This document shows, piece by piece, positions 4,778-6,164 of a DNA stretch of 6,164 nucleotides. The stretch comes from Acidobacteriota bacterium. GTDB taxonomy: Bacteria; Acidobacteriota; Terriglobia; Terriglobales; Acidobacteriaceae. Location of the stretch: positions 1 through 6,164 of the forward strand of contig JAJZIF010000248.1 in assembly GCA_021810735.1 (NCBI GenBank). The letters run 5' to 3'. Position 1 is the first letter of the stretch; the number at the start of each line of letters is the position of its first letter. Position numbers and translations under genes: made by a program. The notes beneath the pieces were generated by a model that did no database searches, was not told the DNA's origin, and saw nothing but the letters and a program-made list of their open reading frames with translations.

Positions 4778-5581
4778 ATGAAGTACCGGTCAGGGGATGC
4801 CGAGCTGTTTTACGACGAGCAGGGCGGTGGTGCGCCGCTGGTGCTGCTGCATCCCACGCCGGTGAATCACCGGTTCTGGCTGCCGCTGGCCGGGATGCTA
4901 TCGGTGCGATTCCGGGTGCTGATGCCGGATTTGCGCGGGCATGGGCAGTCGGAGGCTGGTGAGGGTCCGATCACAATGGAAAAGCTGGGCGCGGATATCG
5001 AGCGGCTGCTGGATGTCGCCGGGGTGGAACGGGCGATGTTTGCCGGGTGCTCGGTGGGCGGCTATACGCTGTATGAGCTTTGGCGGCGGTGCCCGCAGCG
5101 GGTGAAGGCGCTGGCATTTTCGGGAAGCAAGCCGCAAGCCGATACGGAGCAGGCGCGGGCGACACGGCAGGCGAATATCGCGAAGATAAGAGAACGCGGC
5201 AGCGGGGAGTTCATTGAGGCAATGCTGACGACGCTGATTGGCGCGACGACGCGCAGCCGCTGGCCGCAAAAAGTGGGCGAGGCGCGCGAGATGATGCAAA
5301 CGGTTCGGCCTGAGGCTCTGGCAGCGATTCAGCAGGGACTGGCGGCACGGCCGGATTCAGTGGAAACGGCGAAGACGATTCGCGTGCCAAGCTGCGTGAT
5401 TGCGGCCGGCGAGGATGGCGGCGTTCCGATTGCAGATTTGCGGCTGCTGGTAGATACAATTCGCTCGGGCGGCGGACAGGCGGAGTTTCATGAGATTCCG
5501 GATGCGGGGCATTTTGCGCCGTGGGAGCAGCCGGAGACGGTAGGACGGATTCTGCGAAAGTTCTTTGACGGGGTACGATGA
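4778..5581 (+). CDS. Alpha/beta hydrolase (PcaD-like)
   Basis: The 267-residue protein is a complete alpha/beta-hydrolase-fold enzyme. Visible landmarks are LVLLHPTP (21-28), the oxyanion-hole loop; MPDLRGHGQS (49-58), a standard strand and turn after beta-4; the nucleophile elbow GCSVGG with Ser92; the probable acid Asp213 in AAGEDGGVP; and His245 in DAGHFAPWEQPE. A cap region spans about 118-195. The order and length recall 3-oxoadipate enol-lactonase (PcaD) and related esterases and lactonases, but no neighbouring gene points to the protocatechuate pathway, so substrate is open. There is no signal peptide, so it should be cytoplasmic. GGAGG (4763-4767), inside the end of the PspC gene, serves as ribosome site ten bases ahead. 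The stop overlaps the next start as ATGA, which suggests translational coupling. Confidence 0.93.
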   Translation: MKYRSGDAELFYDEQGGGAPLVLLHPTPVNHRFWLPLAGMLSVRFRVLMPDLRGHGQSEAGEGPITMEKLGADIERLLDVAGVERAMFAGCSVGGYTLYELWRRCPQRVKALAFSGSKPQADTEQARATRQANIAKIRERGSGEFIEAMLTTLIGATTRSRWPQKVGEAREMMQTVRPEALAAIQQGLAARPDSVETAKTIRVPSCVIAAGEDGGVPIADLRLLVDTIRSGGGQAEFHEIPDAGHFAPWEQPETVGRILRKFFDGVR

Positions 5582-6164
5582 TTCGCTGGAGGCTGAAGAC
5601 CGCCAAGCAGGCGCGTGAGTTGGATCGGTTGGCCGCAGAGCGGTTGCAACAATTGCTCGAACAAAAGCCAGAGACCGATTCGCATGGTCCCAATGGTTTC
5701 GACGGCGCTGCAAGAGGGGTGCATCCGCCGTCTCCCAGTCCCGCTGCATTCTCAGTGGATGTGCCGCCCAATGATATGACCGAGCTTGCCGATGAAATGG
5801 CTGCGAGGTTTTTCGGATTTGGAAACTGGGCAGCCCCGTACTGGTTTATCGGGCAAGAGCCCGGAACGTCTCCCGGCGAAGACGCGGATAACAGTCGCAT
5901 TGTGCAGGCCTGGGCTCATCAACTTGGCAAGAGGGATCTGGTGGATTGTCGCGAATATCATCGGGCAATTCGAGTCAGTGCATGGCACGGGGAACGCGCG
6001 AGGTTACAGACAACCTGGCGCCCGCTGATGTTGTTCCTGATGACGGCGCTCAAGCGTGAGACGGATCGAGAGGCATTGCGGGCCTATCAGCGGACGCGAT
6101 GGGGGCAGATTGAGAACGGTGAGACTTGTGTGATTGATCTGTCGGTGATTCCGGGGAAGAAGCT
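5578..6164 (+). CDS. Unknown protein with a weak uracil-DNA-glycosylase-like motif, C-terminus cut by the window
   Basis: The frame opens at the ATG in ATGA, overlapping the hydrolase stop, and stays open for 195 codons to the window edge. Residues 1-30 form a charged helix, residues 31-66 are Pro/Ser/Gly-rich, and a folded domain seems to start near Met67. It contains GNWAAPYWFIGQEPG (82-96) followed by SPGED (98-102), then a helix with VQAWAHQLGKRDLVDCREYHRAI (109-131), LQTTWRPLMLFLMTALK (143-159), AYQRTRWG (169-176) and ETCVIDLSVIPG (182-193). The FIGQEPG...GED element resembles motif 1 of uracil-DNA-glycosylase-superfamily enzymes (GEAPG...ED), and ETCVIDLSVIP would suit a following core strand. 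That is inference; no activity is claimed. GGGG at 5570-5573 is a modest ribosome site. A later start at Met67 would keep the domain, but the overlap favours 5578. Codon choice in the first 60 residues (CAA, AAG, CCA, AGA) looks less GC-rich than in the hydrolase. Confidence 0.72.
   Translation, partial: MIRWRLKTAKQARELDRLAAERLQQLLEQKPETDSHGPNGFDGAARGVHPPSPSPAAFSVDVPPNDMTELADEMAARFFGFGNWAAPYWFIGQEPGTSPGEDADNSRIVQAWAHQLGKRDLVDCREYHRAIRVSAWHGERARLQTTWRPLMLFLMTALKRETDREALRAYQRTRWGQIENGETCVIDLSVIPGKK

Noticed and set aside
5211..5900. A 229-codon minus-strand frame across the hydrolase end and the next gene
   Set aside because: It is antisense to two genes with convincing motifs, and its product is Ser/Pro/Arg-rich without structure.

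Overview
The window is a high-GC, densely coding bacterial chromosome segment. It shows no rRNA or tRNA gene, insertion sequence or CRISPR array. The protein styles (a KdtX/WaaE-like glycosyltransferase, a frataxin-like protein, secreted TPR and unknown periplasmic proteins, a zinc-ribbon/PspC protein) suggest a Gram-negative soil-type organism. My best guess is Acidobacteriota (Terriglobia), from the general look of the proteins rather than from any marker gene.

Left block (1-912, minus strand). Reading in the direction of transcription, the order is a frataxin/CyaY-like gene (912-592), a tautomerase-superfamily gene (556-167), and the first 47 codons of a family 2 glycosyltransferase (GTG at 142, running off the left edge). 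The gaps are 35 and 24 bases, so this is probably one operon. The tautomerase has Ala where the family normally has its catalytic Pro-1.

Divergent promoter region (913-1032). It holds an 11-bp-period direct repeat (TCTTCAGA twice) between the frataxin gene and a secreted protein of unknown function (1033-1980, plus). That gene converges on an uncharacterised basic, acidic-tailed protein (2537-2013, minus).

Middle non-coding stretch (2538-2887). It lies between divergent genes and contains a perfect 8-bp GC hairpin (2619-2640) and six degenerate tandem units of about 24-25 bp (2663-2812). Downstream is a secreted TPR-rich protein (2888-4132).

Right block (4133-6164, plus). A 252-base leader carries an ECF-type promoter candidate, two hairpin structures and a 29-codon Cys-rich small ORF. 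It precedes a tightly packed operon: zinc-ribbon/PspC membrane protein (4385-4774), alpha/beta hydrolase (4778-5581), and a protein with a weak uracil-DNA-glycosylase-like motif (from 5578, overlapping ATGA, running off the right edge). I found no clear new multi-gene system. The points most worth checking are the non-Pro-1 tautomerase, the structured leader before pspC, the tandem repeat, and the conserved unknown at the right edge.
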